A stretch of DNA of 20,965 nucleotides from Darwinibacter acetoxidans_A (GTDB taxonomy: Bacteria; Bacillota; Limnochordia; Darwinibacteriales; Darwinibacteriaceae), in contig JBHGWS010000071.1 of assembly GCA_041936745.1 (NCBI GenBank), forward strand, positions 1 through 20,965, in the 5' to 3' direction. This document shows, in pieces, positions 1 through 6,654 of the stretch (position 1 is the first letter of the stretch; the number at the start of each line of letters is the position of its first letter). The notes below the pieces were generated by a model, which was not told where the DNA came from, searched no databases, and was given only the letters and a program-made list of their open reading frames with translations. Position numbers and translations under genes: made by a program.

Positions 1-382
1 CGCTTTTTGGCTGGCGGGAGATCTTAATGTCTATCTGCTGGGTGAAGAGACGGCCCACAGCTTAGGCATCGATGTGCACAAGCTGCAGAGGAATGTTTTG
101 ATTGTGGGCTCGCTCTTGGCCGCGGCCAGTGTAGCCGTGACGGGGGTAATCGGCTTTGTGGGCTTAATGGTCCCCCATGCCTTGAGGCTGGTTTTAGGCG
201 CCGATCATAAGCGCTTAATCCCCGCTTCTTTTTGGGGCGGTGCTTTGTTTTTGCTTCTGGCAGACACATTGGCCCGGACGCTTTTTGCCCCGATTGAACT
301 GCCCGTCGGCATTATTACCGCTTTTCTCGGCGGCCCGTTTTTCATCTACTTAATGAAAAGGGGTGCAAAAACACATGGCTGA
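1..382 (+). CDS. FecCD/BtuC-type ABC transporter permease, C-terminal part (cut by window edge)
   Basis: Membrane subunit of an ABC importer for an iron-siderophore, heme or cobalamin. The reading frame is open from the first bases, so only the last ~126 residues are present and the start lies outside the window. The segment GEETAHSLGIDV fits the conserved cytoplasmic loop of this family that contacts the ATPase. It is followed by hydrophobic stretches (LIVGSLLAAASVAVTGVIGF, then GALFLLLADTLARTLF) and the family-typical GFVGLMVPHALR and ELPVGIITAFLGGPFFIYLM ending. The stop codon overlaps the ATG of the following ATPase gene by 8 bases, which indicates translational coupling and one transporter. 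The substrate cannot be read from this fragment; the binding protein is presumably encoded upstream. Confidence 0.92.
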   Translation, partial: AFWLAGDLNVYLLGEETAHSLGIDVHKLQRNVLIVGSLLAAASVAVTGVIGFVGLMVPHALRLVLGADHKRLIPASFWGGALFLLLADTLARTLFAPIELPVGIITAFLGGPFFIYLMKRGAKTHG

Positions 383-1139
383 GCTGCGCCTGCGGGATGT
401 GTCTTTTTCCTACGCAGAAGATTTTGTCCTGCGGGAGATAAATTTAGAGCTGCGCCCCGGTAAATTCTACGGTATCGTGGGGCCTAACGGGGCGGGGAAA
501 TCCACTCTCTTGAAGCTGCTGAACCGATTTTTAAAGCCGCAGCGGGGGACGATCTTTTTGGGCGAAAAAAGCCTTAACGATTACACGCTGCGGGAATTGG
601 CCCGGGAAATTGCTGTGATACCCCAAACCACTTACTTCTTCCCCTTTACGGTTAAGGAGTTTGTTCTTTTAAGCCGAGCGCCCTTCAGCTACCGCTTTCA
701 AAAGCCGACGCCGGCTGATTTAAAGATTGCCGAGCGGGCCATGGCGGCCACGGAAGTTTCTCACCTGCGGGAGCGGCCCGTCAATGAGCTGAGCGGCGGC
801 GAGCGGCAGCGGGTCGCCTTGGCCCGGGCTTTTGCTCAAGAAACCAAATTTTTGCTGCTGGACGAACCGACAACGCATTTGGATTTGGAACACCAAATTC
901 GGGTCTGTGAGCTTCTGCAGAAAAAAGCGGCGGCGGGGAAAACGGCCGTTGCTGTCCTGCACGATCTCAATTTAGCCGCGGGCTTTTGCGATTACGCCTT
1001 CGTTTTAAAAAACGGCCGGCTGATCAAAAAAGGCCTGCCTGCCCAGGTGTTTACACCTGAATTGATTGCCCGAGTCTATAATGTGGCTGTATCCCAATTG
1101 TTCCATCCTAAAACAGGCAGGCCCATTATAGTACCATAA
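375..1139 (+). CDS. ABC transporter ATP-binding protein, FecE/FhuC/BtuD type
   Basis: Cytoplasmic ATPase (254 residues) that powers the permease encoded just upstream. All ABC motifs are present: Walker A GPNGAGKST (36-44), Q-loop Gln84 in VIPQ, signature LSGGERQRVALARA (from 139), Walker B FLLLDEP (159-165) and the H-loop His196 in VLHDLN. The length fits iron/cobalamin importer ATPases, which run about 250-265 residues. I chose ATG 375 because an AAAAGGGGTG ribosome site lies about 10 bases before it. A GTG at 363 in the same frame would add only four residues and falls inside that site. No regulatory site (Fur box, cobalamin riboswitch) is visible because the operon start is outside the window. 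Confidence 0.93.
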   Translation: MAELRLRDVSFSYAEDFVLREINLELRPGKFYGIVGPNGAGKSTLLKLLNRFLKPQRGTIFLGEKSLNDYTLRELAREIAVIPQTTYFFPFTVKEFVLLSRAPFSYRFQKPTPADLKIAERAMAATEVSHLRERPVNELSGGERQRVALARAFAQETKFLLLDEPTTHLDLEHQIRVCELLQKKAAAGKTAVAVLHDLNLAAGFCDYAFVLKNGRLIKKGLPAQVFTPELIARVYNVAVSQLFHPKTGRPIIVP

Positions 1140-1195
1140 ATTTCAAACCCCCCGGGGATACTAACCATGTACTCCATTTTAAAGGGGGAAAGAGA

Positions 1196-2260
1196 ATGAA
1201 ATGGCGAGGTATTCTGGGAGTTGCTTTACTTTTGACCGTCTTATTTCTGGCTTGGAGTGTGCTGGGCCCACAAAAAGTACCGCTGAGTGAGGCACCTGCG
1301 GAGTCGGAAGAAGCGAGGGGTAATTGGGATGAACCGGTGGTCAGGGCCGTGGAGAAGGTTGGGCCCGCCACGGTAAAAATTGAGACGGTGCGGGAAGTTT
1401 TGGTGGAGCAGTTCTTCTTTCACCAGCTGCAGCAGCAGCAGGGAATAGGCTCGGGGGTAATTTACAGGGAAGACGGCTATATCCTGACCAATAACCACGT
1501 GGTGGCGGATGTGGCTGATATCACGGTGCGCCTGCCCAATGGGCAGAGCTATCCCGGCCAGGTAGTGGGCAGGGATCCTTTGACTGATTTAGCGGTAGTT
1601 AAAGTGGAAGCGGCGGGCCTGCCTGTAGCCAAGTTTGCCGATTCCGACGAATTGAGGGTAGGGCAAATGGTAATTGCCATCGGCAATCCCTTAGGCCAGG
1701 ATAACACGGTTACCACGGGCGTTGTCAGCGCAGTAAATCGGGACCTGCTTGTAGATCCGAAACAAAACCGCTTTCTGGAAGGGATGATCCAAACGGATGC
1801 GGCCATTAATCCGGGCAGCTCCGGCGGGCCTTTGTTAAACCAAAGGGGCGAAGTAATCGGGGTGACCACGGCAATTATCGAAAGGGCACAGGGCTTGGGC
1901 TTTGCCATACCTTCGGCCACGGCTCGCCTGATCGGTGATCAGATTATTGAAAAGGGCAGGCCCTTAAGGCTTGGGGTTTTGGGCGGTTCTTTAACCCCCG
2001 CTTTGGCAAAAAGCATTCAAGAGCAGGCCCAAGTTCAACTGGCTGTGGAGCGGGGCGCCTTTTTAACCAGGGTGCTGCCCGATACACCCGCGGCAGAAGC
2101 GGGGCTGGCCCAGGGGGATATTGTCACCGCCGTCAACGGCGAAGAAATTGCCGGGATGCGGGAGCTGAGAGATGCGGTACAGAAGGCGGGATTTGGGGGC
2201 AGGCTGACTTTGGCTTTCTATAGGGGTACGGCCAAAAACGAGGCGGAAGTCCAACTTTAG
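1196..2260 (+). CDS. HtrA/DegP-like membrane-anchored serine protease with one PDZ domain
   Basis: Surface quality-control protease (354 residues) that degrades misfolded envelope proteins. Residues 5-23 form a single hydrophobic segment after two basic residues, so it is an N-in membrane anchor rather than a cleaved signal. A short acidic linker follows, then a trypsin-like domain with the triad His101 (TNNHVV), Asp131 (DPLTDLAVVKV) and Ser209 (NPGSSGGPLL). One PDZ domain spans roughly 285-350 (GAFLTRVLPDTPAAEAGLAQGDIVTAVNG, with the usual spacing). This matches the Bacillus YyxA/HtrA family. AAAGGGGGAAAGAG upstream gives a good ribosome site. It is followed by a terminator and then the CxxH/CxxC small gene, the same neighbour as in Bacillus, where yyzF follows yyxA. 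Confidence 0.94.
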   Translation: MKWRGILGVALLLTVLFLAWSVLGPQKVPLSEAPAESEEARGNWDEPVVRAVEKVGPATVKIETVREVLVEQFFFHQLQQQQGIGSGVIYREDGYILTNNHVVADVADITVRLPNGQSYPGQVVGRDPLTDLAVVKVEAAGLPVAKFADSDELRVGQMVIAIGNPLGQDNTVTTGVVSAVNRDLLVDPKQNRFLEGMIQTDAAINPGSSGGPLLNQRGEVIGVTTAIIERAQGLGFAIPSATARLIGDQIIEKGRPLRLGVLGGSLTPALAKSIQEQAQVQLAVERGAFLTRVLPDTPAAEAGLAQGDIVTAVNGEEIAGMRELRDAVQKAGFGGRLTLAFYRGTAKNEAEVQL

Positions 2261-2286
2261 AAGCAGGTGCGCCTGCTTCTTTTTTT
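2259..2286 (+). terminator. Rho-independent terminator after the HtrA gene
   Basis: The arms AGAAGCAGG and CCTGCTTCT form a perfect 9-bp stem with loop TGCG, followed by a run of T. The left arm starts inside the stop codon of the protease gene, so transcription ends right after it. Seen directly in the sequence. Confidence 0.9.
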
Positions 2287-2305
2287 CCTGCCGATATGGT
2301 ATGAT
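2277..2305 (+). promoter_or_regulatory. Possible extended -10 promoter for the CxxH/CxxC gene
   Basis: TGGTATGAT (2297-2305) fits an extended -10 element. The -35 position 17 bases upstream reads TTCTTT, a poor match that lies in the T-run of the preceding terminator. Because a terminator separates the small gene from the protease gene, a promoter is expected about here. The assignment is tentative. Confidence 0.4.
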
Positions 2306-2342
2306 AATGCAGGTGTAATTTTTTAGGTAAGGAAGTTGGCGG

Positions 2343-2510
2343 ATGTATGCAGTTTGTGCAAAACATTTAGATCGGGCCGTAGATGAATTCTTGGCTGAAT
2401 ATGAAACGGCACCTGATTTATATGATCTCAGCCAGGTGGCGTTCACCGCTTGGCAGGCGCCCGCTTGCTGCAACTACTGCGGGCGGGCTCCTAAATATTT
2501 AGTGGTTTAA
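2343..2510 (+). CDS. yyzF: CxxH/CxxC small protein (YyzF / BA_5709 family)
   Basis: A 55-residue protein. It begins MYAVCAKHLDRAVDEF, continues with ETAPDLYDL and FTAWQAP, and ends CCNYCGRAPKYLVV. Cys5-x-x-His8 near the N-terminus and Cys43-x-x-Cys46 near the C-terminus form the CxxH/CxxC pattern that names the family, and probably bind one zinc ion (inference). In Bacillus the yyzF gene lies directly after the HtrA-type protease gene yyxA, as it does here. The function is unknown. The start is ATG 2343, after a GGTAAGGAAG purine stretch at a rather long distance. A second ATG at 2347 is in another frame. In Bacillus the next gene is rlmH; no rlmH is found here. Confidence 0.88.
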   Translation: MYAVCAKHLDRAVDEFLAEYETAPDLYDLSQVAFTAWQAPACCNYCGRAPKYLVV

Positions 2511-2547
2511 AAGGCGGCTCTCTTGATCTTTCAGCGGTAGCTGCAGG

Positions 2548-2571
2548 GGCAAAACTTTTGCCGCCCTTTTT
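2548..2571 (+). terminator. Probable terminator after the CxxH/CxxC gene
   Basis: GGCAA(2548-2552)/TTGCC(2558-2562) forms a short hairpin, closely followed by GCC and five T. A competing longer stem is possible: GGCGGC (2513-2518) with GCCGCC (2560-2565). It encloses a small CAGC/GCTG hairpin (2532-2543) and also ends at the T-run. Read on the opposite strand, the same long stem is followed by TTTT, so the structure could stop transcripts from either side. Confidence 0.5.
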
Positions 2572-2572
2572 C

Positions 2573-2740
2573 GGCATGTGCTTGATTTTAGGGAATAAAC
2601 TTACGGGCTCTTCCCGATTAAGGCATAAAAACTCAGCCCTCAAGGTGGCCGGTTCGTGAGTGAAACACGGAAGACGGTTTCCCGTTCCCATCTTCAGGAG
2701 AAAAAGAAAAATTAAGCAGGGTTTAGTGCCTAAGTAGAGA
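2573..2740. other. Gene-free stretch with possible structured RNA
   Basis: No convincing gene. The + strand has no open frame with a ribosome site. A 66-codon minus-strand frame (2491-2691) lacks a purine-rich ribosome site. Several pairings are visible on the + strand. GGGAA (2591-2595) pairs with TTCCC (2611-2615). GGGCT (2605-2609), inside that loop, pairs with AGCCC (2635-2639), giving an H-type pseudoknot layout. CGTG/CACG lies at 2655-2669. GAAGA (2670-2674) pairs with TCTTC (2691-2695) around a CGG/CCG hairpin. I do not recognise a known riboswitch or RNA family. Confidence 0.35.
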
Positions 2741-2744
2741 AAAA

Positions 2745-2772
2745 TTGGATAAGGTCAGCAAGAAAATATTAA
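2745..2772 (+). promoter_or_regulatory. Weak candidate promoter for rex
   Basis: TTGGAT (2745-2750) and TATTAA (2767-2772) are separated by 16 bases, giving a start about 20 bases before the rex ribosome site. Each hexamer matches its consensus only in part. I found no TTGTGAA-type inverted repeat of the kind Rex binds, so autoregulation is not visible here. Confidence 0.3.
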
Positions 2773-2799
2773 AGAGCAAAAAAGCGGGGGTGATTTAGT

Positions 2800-3444
2800 T
2801 TGCGGTGGAGTAAAATTTCTGATGCGGTAATTCGCCGGCTGCCCTTGTATCTGCGGGTATTAGACGAATTGGCAGGTAATGGTTCGGAAACGGAACTTAT
2901 CTCCTCGCAGGATTTGGGTTTCAGGGCCGGTGTAGGGCCTGCCTTGGTTCGCAAGGATTTGGCTTGGTTTGGCGAGTTTGGTAAGCAGGGCGTCGGTTAC
3001 GAAGTGGCTTTTCTCCGCGACGAGCTGCGCAAAATCCTGAATTTGGATAAAGAAATTAACCTGGCTTTGGTGGGAGTGGGCAGCTTAGGCCGGGCCTTAA
3101 GCCGTTACAATGCCAATCGCTTTGCAAACGACGACAGCTTTAACTTGAACCTGGTCGCCCTTTTCGACACGGATCCGGCGAAAATTGGCACAAAAATCGG
3201 CGATGTCCAAGTCTATGACATAGAAGAGCTGAATGATCTGGTGCCCAAGCTGCAGATCCAAATGGGCTTGATTACAGTGCCCGCGGAAAACGCCCAATAT
3301 GTCGCTGATCAGTTGGTGGCTGCCGGCGTTAAGGGCATTTTGAATTTTGCACCTGTTAAAGTTGTGGTGCCGGAGCATGTTCAAATTGCCAGCACAGACG
3401 TTACGTTAGAGCTGCAGCGTTTGGCATACTATCTTTCGGACTAG
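2800..3444 (+). CDS. rex: Redox-sensing transcriptional repressor Rex
   Basis: Dimeric repressor that senses the NADH/NAD+ ratio and releases DNA when NADH is high, controlling fermentation and energy genes in Gram-positive bacteria. The N-terminal winged helix (about 1-75) shows the typical opening KISDAVIRRLPLYLRVL, then SSQDLG, and the highly conserved RKDLAWFGEFGKQGVGYEV. The Rossmann domain follows with VGVGSLGRAL (91-100) and an acidic residue, Asp123 in LFDTD, after the second strand, as expected for NAD(H) preference. At 214 residues the length is normal. The start is TTG 2800, placed about 7 bases after GCGGGGGTGA; no ATG is available. It leads directly into the lipoamide dehydrogenase gene (15-base gap), so the two are probably co-transcribed. 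Confidence 0.95.
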   Translation: MRWSKISDAVIRRLPLYLRVLDELAGNGSETELISSQDLGFRAGVGPALVRKDLAWFGEFGKQGVGYEVAFLRDELRKILNLDKEINLALVGVGSLGRALSRYNANRFANDDSFNLNLVALFDTDPAKIGTKIGDVQVYDIEELNDLVPKLQIQMGLITVPAENAQYVADQLVAAGVKGILNFAPVKVVVPEHVQIASTDVTLELQRLAYYLSD

Positions 3445-3459
3445 CAAAGGAGGCGGAAC

Positions 3460-4827
3460 ATGGGGAAGCAAATTGATCTACTCGTTATAGGCGGTGGGCC
3501 TGCCGGTTATTCCGGAGCCATTCGCGCCAGGCATTTAGGCAAAGAAGTTGTTTTAGTGGAAAAGGATTCAGTGGGCGGGACTTGTTTAAACAGGGGCTGC
3601 ATTCCCACAAAAGCGCTGTTGGAAAGCGCAGCCTTTTACCGCAGCTTGGCGACGGCAAAAACCCACGGGGTTACACTCCGATATGAAGATGTGGACTACG
3701 GCCAAGTGGCCGCCAACAAAGATGAAGTCGTCCACAAATTGATCAGCGGTTTGAAGTTCTTACTCAACCAGAGGGGAATTGAGGTTATTGACGGCGAAGC
3801 GGAATTCATCTCACCCCGGGAAGTTAAGGTGGGGGACCGCGTTTTAAAGCCGGACAAAATTCTTGTGTCCACAGGTACTTCAGCCATGGAACTGAGAGGC
3901 TTGGAAGTAGACGGCGAATATGTCTTAAACAGTGATCAGATGCTGGCCGCAACTGAACTGCCAAAATCTTTGGCGGTCGTGGGCGGCGGAGTTATCGGCT
4001 GTGAGTTCGCCACCGTCTTTTCGTCCTTCGGCGTGGATGTGACTATTGTGGAGCTTATGGATCAACTACTGCCGCCGGAAGATGAGGAAATCAGCAGGAC
4101 CCTGCAGCGGGAATTCAGGAAGCGCAAAATCAAGGTCTTAACAGGCGCCGCTGTGCAAAATTTAAAGCGGCAGGCCGGACAAGTTGTCCTTGAGATTGAG
4201 CGCAGGGGCAAACGGGAAGAAATCACCGCCGAGCGGGTTTTAATATCCGTGGGCAGGCGCCCGATTATACCGCGGGGGTTTCCCGGCGAATTAACCGAAC
4301 AAGGTTACATCGCCGTCGATGAATTTTTACAGACCAGCGTTGACCATATCTATGCGGCAGGCGATGTAATCGGCGGGCTGCAGCTGGCCCACTTGGCCTT
4401 TGAAGAAGGCCTGGCCGCCTGCAGTAATGCTTTCCAGGAAGAAAAGCAGAAAGCGGGCTGGTTTGTACCGAGCTGCGTGTACACGCAGCCGGAGATCGGT
4501 ACCGTCGGCCTGACGGAGGCAGAAACCAAAGAGAAATACGGCGATGCCATCGTGGGGAAATATTTACTGCGGGGCAACGGGAAAGCTGCCATTATGCAGG
4601 ATGATTCCGGGTTTGTGAAGATCGTGGCTTCGCCTGACGGGAAAGTTCGCGGCATTCATCTGATCGGCCCCCATGCAACAGAGCTGATTGCGGGGACTTC
4701 TATTCTTTTGGAAGAAAACCTAACCTTAGCGGATTGGGAAAAAATCGTTTACCCCCATCCCACTGTGGCCGAATCGATTAAAGAAACAGTGTGGAGCGCT
4801 TTAGGTATCGGTTTGCATTCAATTTAG
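3460..4827 (+). CDS. lpdA: Dihydrolipoyl dehydrogenase (E3 / glycine-cleavage L protein)
   Basis: FAD enzyme (455 residues) that reoxidises protein-bound dihydrolipoamide with NAD+, giving NADH. Residues 11-16 (GGGPAG) begin the FAD-binding fold. Cys42 and Cys47 in GGTCLNRGCIPTK are the redox disulfide. VVGGGVIGCEFA is the NAD-binding motif. AGDVIGG is the second FAD motif. His433 and Glu438 in HPTVAESIKE form the catalytic pair of the dimer interface. No lipoyl domain is fused and no E1/E2 or gcv genes are adjacent. It sits between rex and fhs, so a role with the glycine cleavage system feeding C1 units is likely, but this is inference; a 2-oxoacid dehydrogenase remains possible. The ribosome site is AAAGGAGGCGG. 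Confidence 0.93.
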   Translation: MGKQIDLLVIGGGPAGYSGAIRARHLGKEVVLVEKDSVGGTCLNRGCIPTKALLESAAFYRSLATAKTHGVTLRYEDVDYGQVAANKDEVVHKLISGLKFLLNQRGIEVIDGEAEFISPREVKVGDRVLKPDKILVSTGTSAMELRGLEVDGEYVLNSDQMLAATELPKSLAVVGGGVIGCEFATVFSSFGVDVTIVELMDQLLPPEDEEISRTLQREFRKRKIKVLTGAAVQNLKRQAGQVVLEIERRGKREEITAERVLISVGRRPIIPRGFPGELTEQGYIAVDEFLQTSVDHIYAAGDVIGGLQLAHLAFEEGLAACSNAFQEEKQKAGWFVPSCVYTQPEIGTVGLTEAETKEKYGDAIVGKYLLRGNGKAAIMQDDSGFVKIVASPDGKVRGIHLIGPHATELIAGTSILLEENLTLADWEKIVYPHPTVAESIKETVWSALGIGLHSI

Positions 4828-4848
4828 TTAAACGAGGAGGATTATGAA

Positions 4849-6519
4849 ATGCTAAGTGATATTGATATTGCCCAACAGGCCAAACTGCGGCCTATCCTGG
4901 ATGTGGCCAGGGAATTGGAACTAAAGGAAGAAGAAGTTGAATTATACGGAAATTATAAAGCAAAAGTGGATCTTTCGGTTTTGGACAGGCTTAAGGATCG
5001 TCCGAACGGCAAGCTGATTTACACTACGGCGATTACCGCAACCCCCGCAGGGGAAGGCAAGACTTGTATGACGATCGGCTTAACGCAGGCGTTGGGTAAA
5101 TTAGGCAAAAGTGCCATTGCCTGCATCAGGGAACCTTCTTTAGGGCCCACTTTCGGCATTAAGGGGGGAGCAGCGGGCGGCGGTTACGCTCAAGTGGTAC
5201 CCATGGAAGACATTAACCTCCACTTTACCGGCGATATCCACGCGGTAAGCACTGCCCACAATCTGCTGGCGGCCATGCTGGATAACCATATCGCCCAGGG
5301 TAATGAATTGAACATTGATCCCAAGCGCATTGTTTTCCGCCGGGTGATGGATATGAACGACCGCCAACTGCGGAATATCGTGGTAGGCCTGGGCGGGCTG
5401 GGCGATGGCTATGTCAGGGAAGCGGGCTTTGATATCAGTGTTGCTTCCGAAATCATGGCAATCCTCTGCTTGGCGCAGGATCTGCAGGATTTGAAAGAGC
5501 GTGTTGCCAAGATTTTAGTTGCCTATACTTATGACCGCAAACCTGTTTACGCCGGCGATCTTAAGGCCCAAGGCGCCATTGCCGTAATTATGAAGGACGC
5601 TATTAAGCCTAATTTGGTGCAGACTTTGGAAGGCCAGGCCGCCTTTGTGCACGGCGGGCCCTTCGCTAATATCGCCCACGGCAACAATAGCGTTGTTGCG
5701 ACGCAGATGGCTCTGAAACTGGCCGATTATGTAGTTACCGAAGGCGGCTTTGCAGCTGATTTGGGTGCAGAGAAATTCTTTAACATCGTACACGGCTATT
5801 CCGGCCTGACACCTGACGTGGCCGTGGTCGTTGCTTCTATCAGGGCTTTGAACATGCACGGGGGTGTCGCCCGCGAAGATGTGCAGAAGACCAACTTGGC
5901 TGCTTTGGAAAAAGGCCTGGTCAACTTGGATAAGCATGTAGAAAACGTGCAGAAATTCGGCCTGCCCGTAGTCATTGCGATCAACCAATTCCCCACGGAT
6001 TCGCCGGAGGAAATTGAATTGGTGAAGCGCCACTGTGAGGACTTGGGCGTTAAATGGGCCCTCTCTCGGGTAGTTGCTGAAGGCAGCGATGGCGGAATCG
6101 AATTCGCCGAGACAGTTTTAGAAGTCTTGGAAGAAAAACCGGCTAATTTCGCCCCGCTTTATGACTGGGAGCTGCCCATTAAAGAGAAGCTGGCAGTTTT
6201 GGCCGCGGAAATTTACGGTGCGGACGGTGTAGTTTACACAGCTCAAGCTGAGCGCTCCATTCGCAGCCTGACCAGGTTGGGCTACGGCAAACTGCCCGTC
6301 TGTGTGGCTAAAACTCAGCACTCGATTACTGACAACGCTGCTTTAAAAGGAGTACCCACCGGTTGGACCCTCACGATCACCGATGTGCGGCCGTCCCTGG
6401 GTGCAGGTTTCTTGGTCTGCTTGGCGGGAGATATTATGACGATGCCCGGCCTGCCTTCCAGACCCGCGGCGGAAGAAGTAGACATCGATGAAGACGGTAA
6501 GATTACGGGCCTGTTTTAG
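4849..6519 (+). CDS. fhs: Formate–tetrahydrofolate ligase (10-formyl-THF synthetase)
   Basis: Cytoplasmic enzyme (556 residues) that joins formate to tetrahydrofolate using ATP. It is the entry step of the methyl branch of the Wood–Ljungdahl pathway and also supplies formyl groups for purines. The P-loop TPAGEGKT is at 65-72. The strongly conserved EPSLGPTFGIKGGAAGGGYA block and MEDINLHFTGDIHAV follow, and the C-terminus has the typical GDIMTMPGLPSRPA. The length is standard for bacterial FTHFS. ATG 4849 is preferred because GAGGAGG ends 8 bases before it; the ATG at 4844 reads into a stop after three codons. It follows lpdA by 21 bases and is probably in the same operon. I see no strong terminator after it before the argS promoter. 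Confidence 0.97.
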   Translation: MLSDIDIAQQAKLRPILDVARELELKEEEVELYGNYKAKVDLSVLDRLKDRPNGKLIYTTAITATPAGEGKTCMTIGLTQALGKLGKSAIACIREPSLGPTFGIKGGAAGGGYAQVVPMEDINLHFTGDIHAVSTAHNLLAAMLDNHIAQGNELNIDPKRIVFRRVMDMNDRQLRNIVVGLGGLGDGYVREAGFDISVASEIMAILCLAQDLQDLKERVAKILVAYTYDRKPVYAGDLKAQGAIAVIMKDAIKPNLVQTLEGQAAFVHGGPFANIAHGNNSVVATQMALKLADYVVTEGGFAADLGAEKFFNIVHGYSGLTPDVAVVVASIRALNMHGGVAREDVQKTNLAALEKGLVNLDKHVENVQKFGLPVVIAINQFPTDSPEEIELVKRHCEDLGVKWALSRVVAEGSDGGIEFAETVLEVLEEKPANFAPLYDWELPIKEKLAVLAAEIYGADGVVYTAQAERSIRSLTRLGYGKLPVCVAKTQHSITDNAALKGVPTGWTLTITDVRPSLGAGFLVCLAGDIMTMPGLPSRPAAEEVDIDEDGKITGLF

Positions 6520-6529
6520 GCAGATTCGG

Positions 6530-6558
6530 TTGTACATTACCAACACAAGTGGTATACT
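6530..6558 (+). promoter_or_regulatory. SigA-type promoter for argS
   Basis: TTGTAC (6530-6535), a 17-base spacer and TATACT (6553-6558) form a good vegetative promoter starting ten bases after the fhs stop codon. The predicted start near 6565 gives a leader of about 90 bases that contains a strong hairpin. Confidence 0.75.
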
Positions 6559-6600
6559 AAATTGAGGCGGTAAGTGTTTGGTGAGCGCAGCCAATTTTTT

Positions 6601-6624
6601 CCCCTGCGGGAGTACCCGCGGGGG
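6601..6624 (+). promoter_or_regulatory. Leader hairpin upstream of argS
   Basis: CCCCTGCGGG (6601-6610) pairs with CCCGCGGGGG (6615-6624) over 10 positions (one T·G wobble) with a four-base AGTA loop. A run of T precedes it, and AGTTTCTTTAG follows, which is only a weak T-tract. It could end fhs read-through, attenuate argS or protect the 5' end. The T-box antiterminator motif (GGNACCGCG) is absent, so it is not a recognisable T-box. Confidence 0.6.
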
Positions 6625-6654
6625 AGTTTCTTTAGTACGGAGGTGCCGCAACCC

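Noticed and set aside
1044..1059. Palindrome CAGGTGTTTACACCTG near the end of the ABC ATPase gene
   Set aside because: Seven-base arms with a 2-base centre are expected about once by chance in a window this long, and it lies within conserved coding sequence.
2491..2691. 66-codon open frame on the minus strand (starts MGTGNRLPCFTHEP)
   Set aside because: It has no purine-rich ribosome site and covers the structured gap and the end of the CxxH/CxxC gene. Its composition (many Pro, Arg, Ser) is not typical of the real genes here. Kept only as a clue in the RNA finding.
2700..2799. Search for a Rex operator (TTGTGAA-type inverted repeat) before rex
   Set aside because: No sequence with both half-sites at the right spacing was found; only AT-rich stretches are present.
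5515..6033. 172-codon open frame on the minus strand inside fhs
   Set aside because: It is a shadow of the strongly conserved fhs frame. It has no ribosome site, family motif or own promoter.
6574..6654. Upstream GTG start that would add 27 residues to ArgRS
   Set aside because: The added stretch crosses a 10-bp hairpin, has no ribosome site, and the ATG at 6655 has one and gives the normal family length.
6559..6654. T-box riboswitch before argS
   Set aside because: The leader is only about 90 bases and lacks the conserved GGNACCGCG antiterminator bulge and the AG-bulge stem I.
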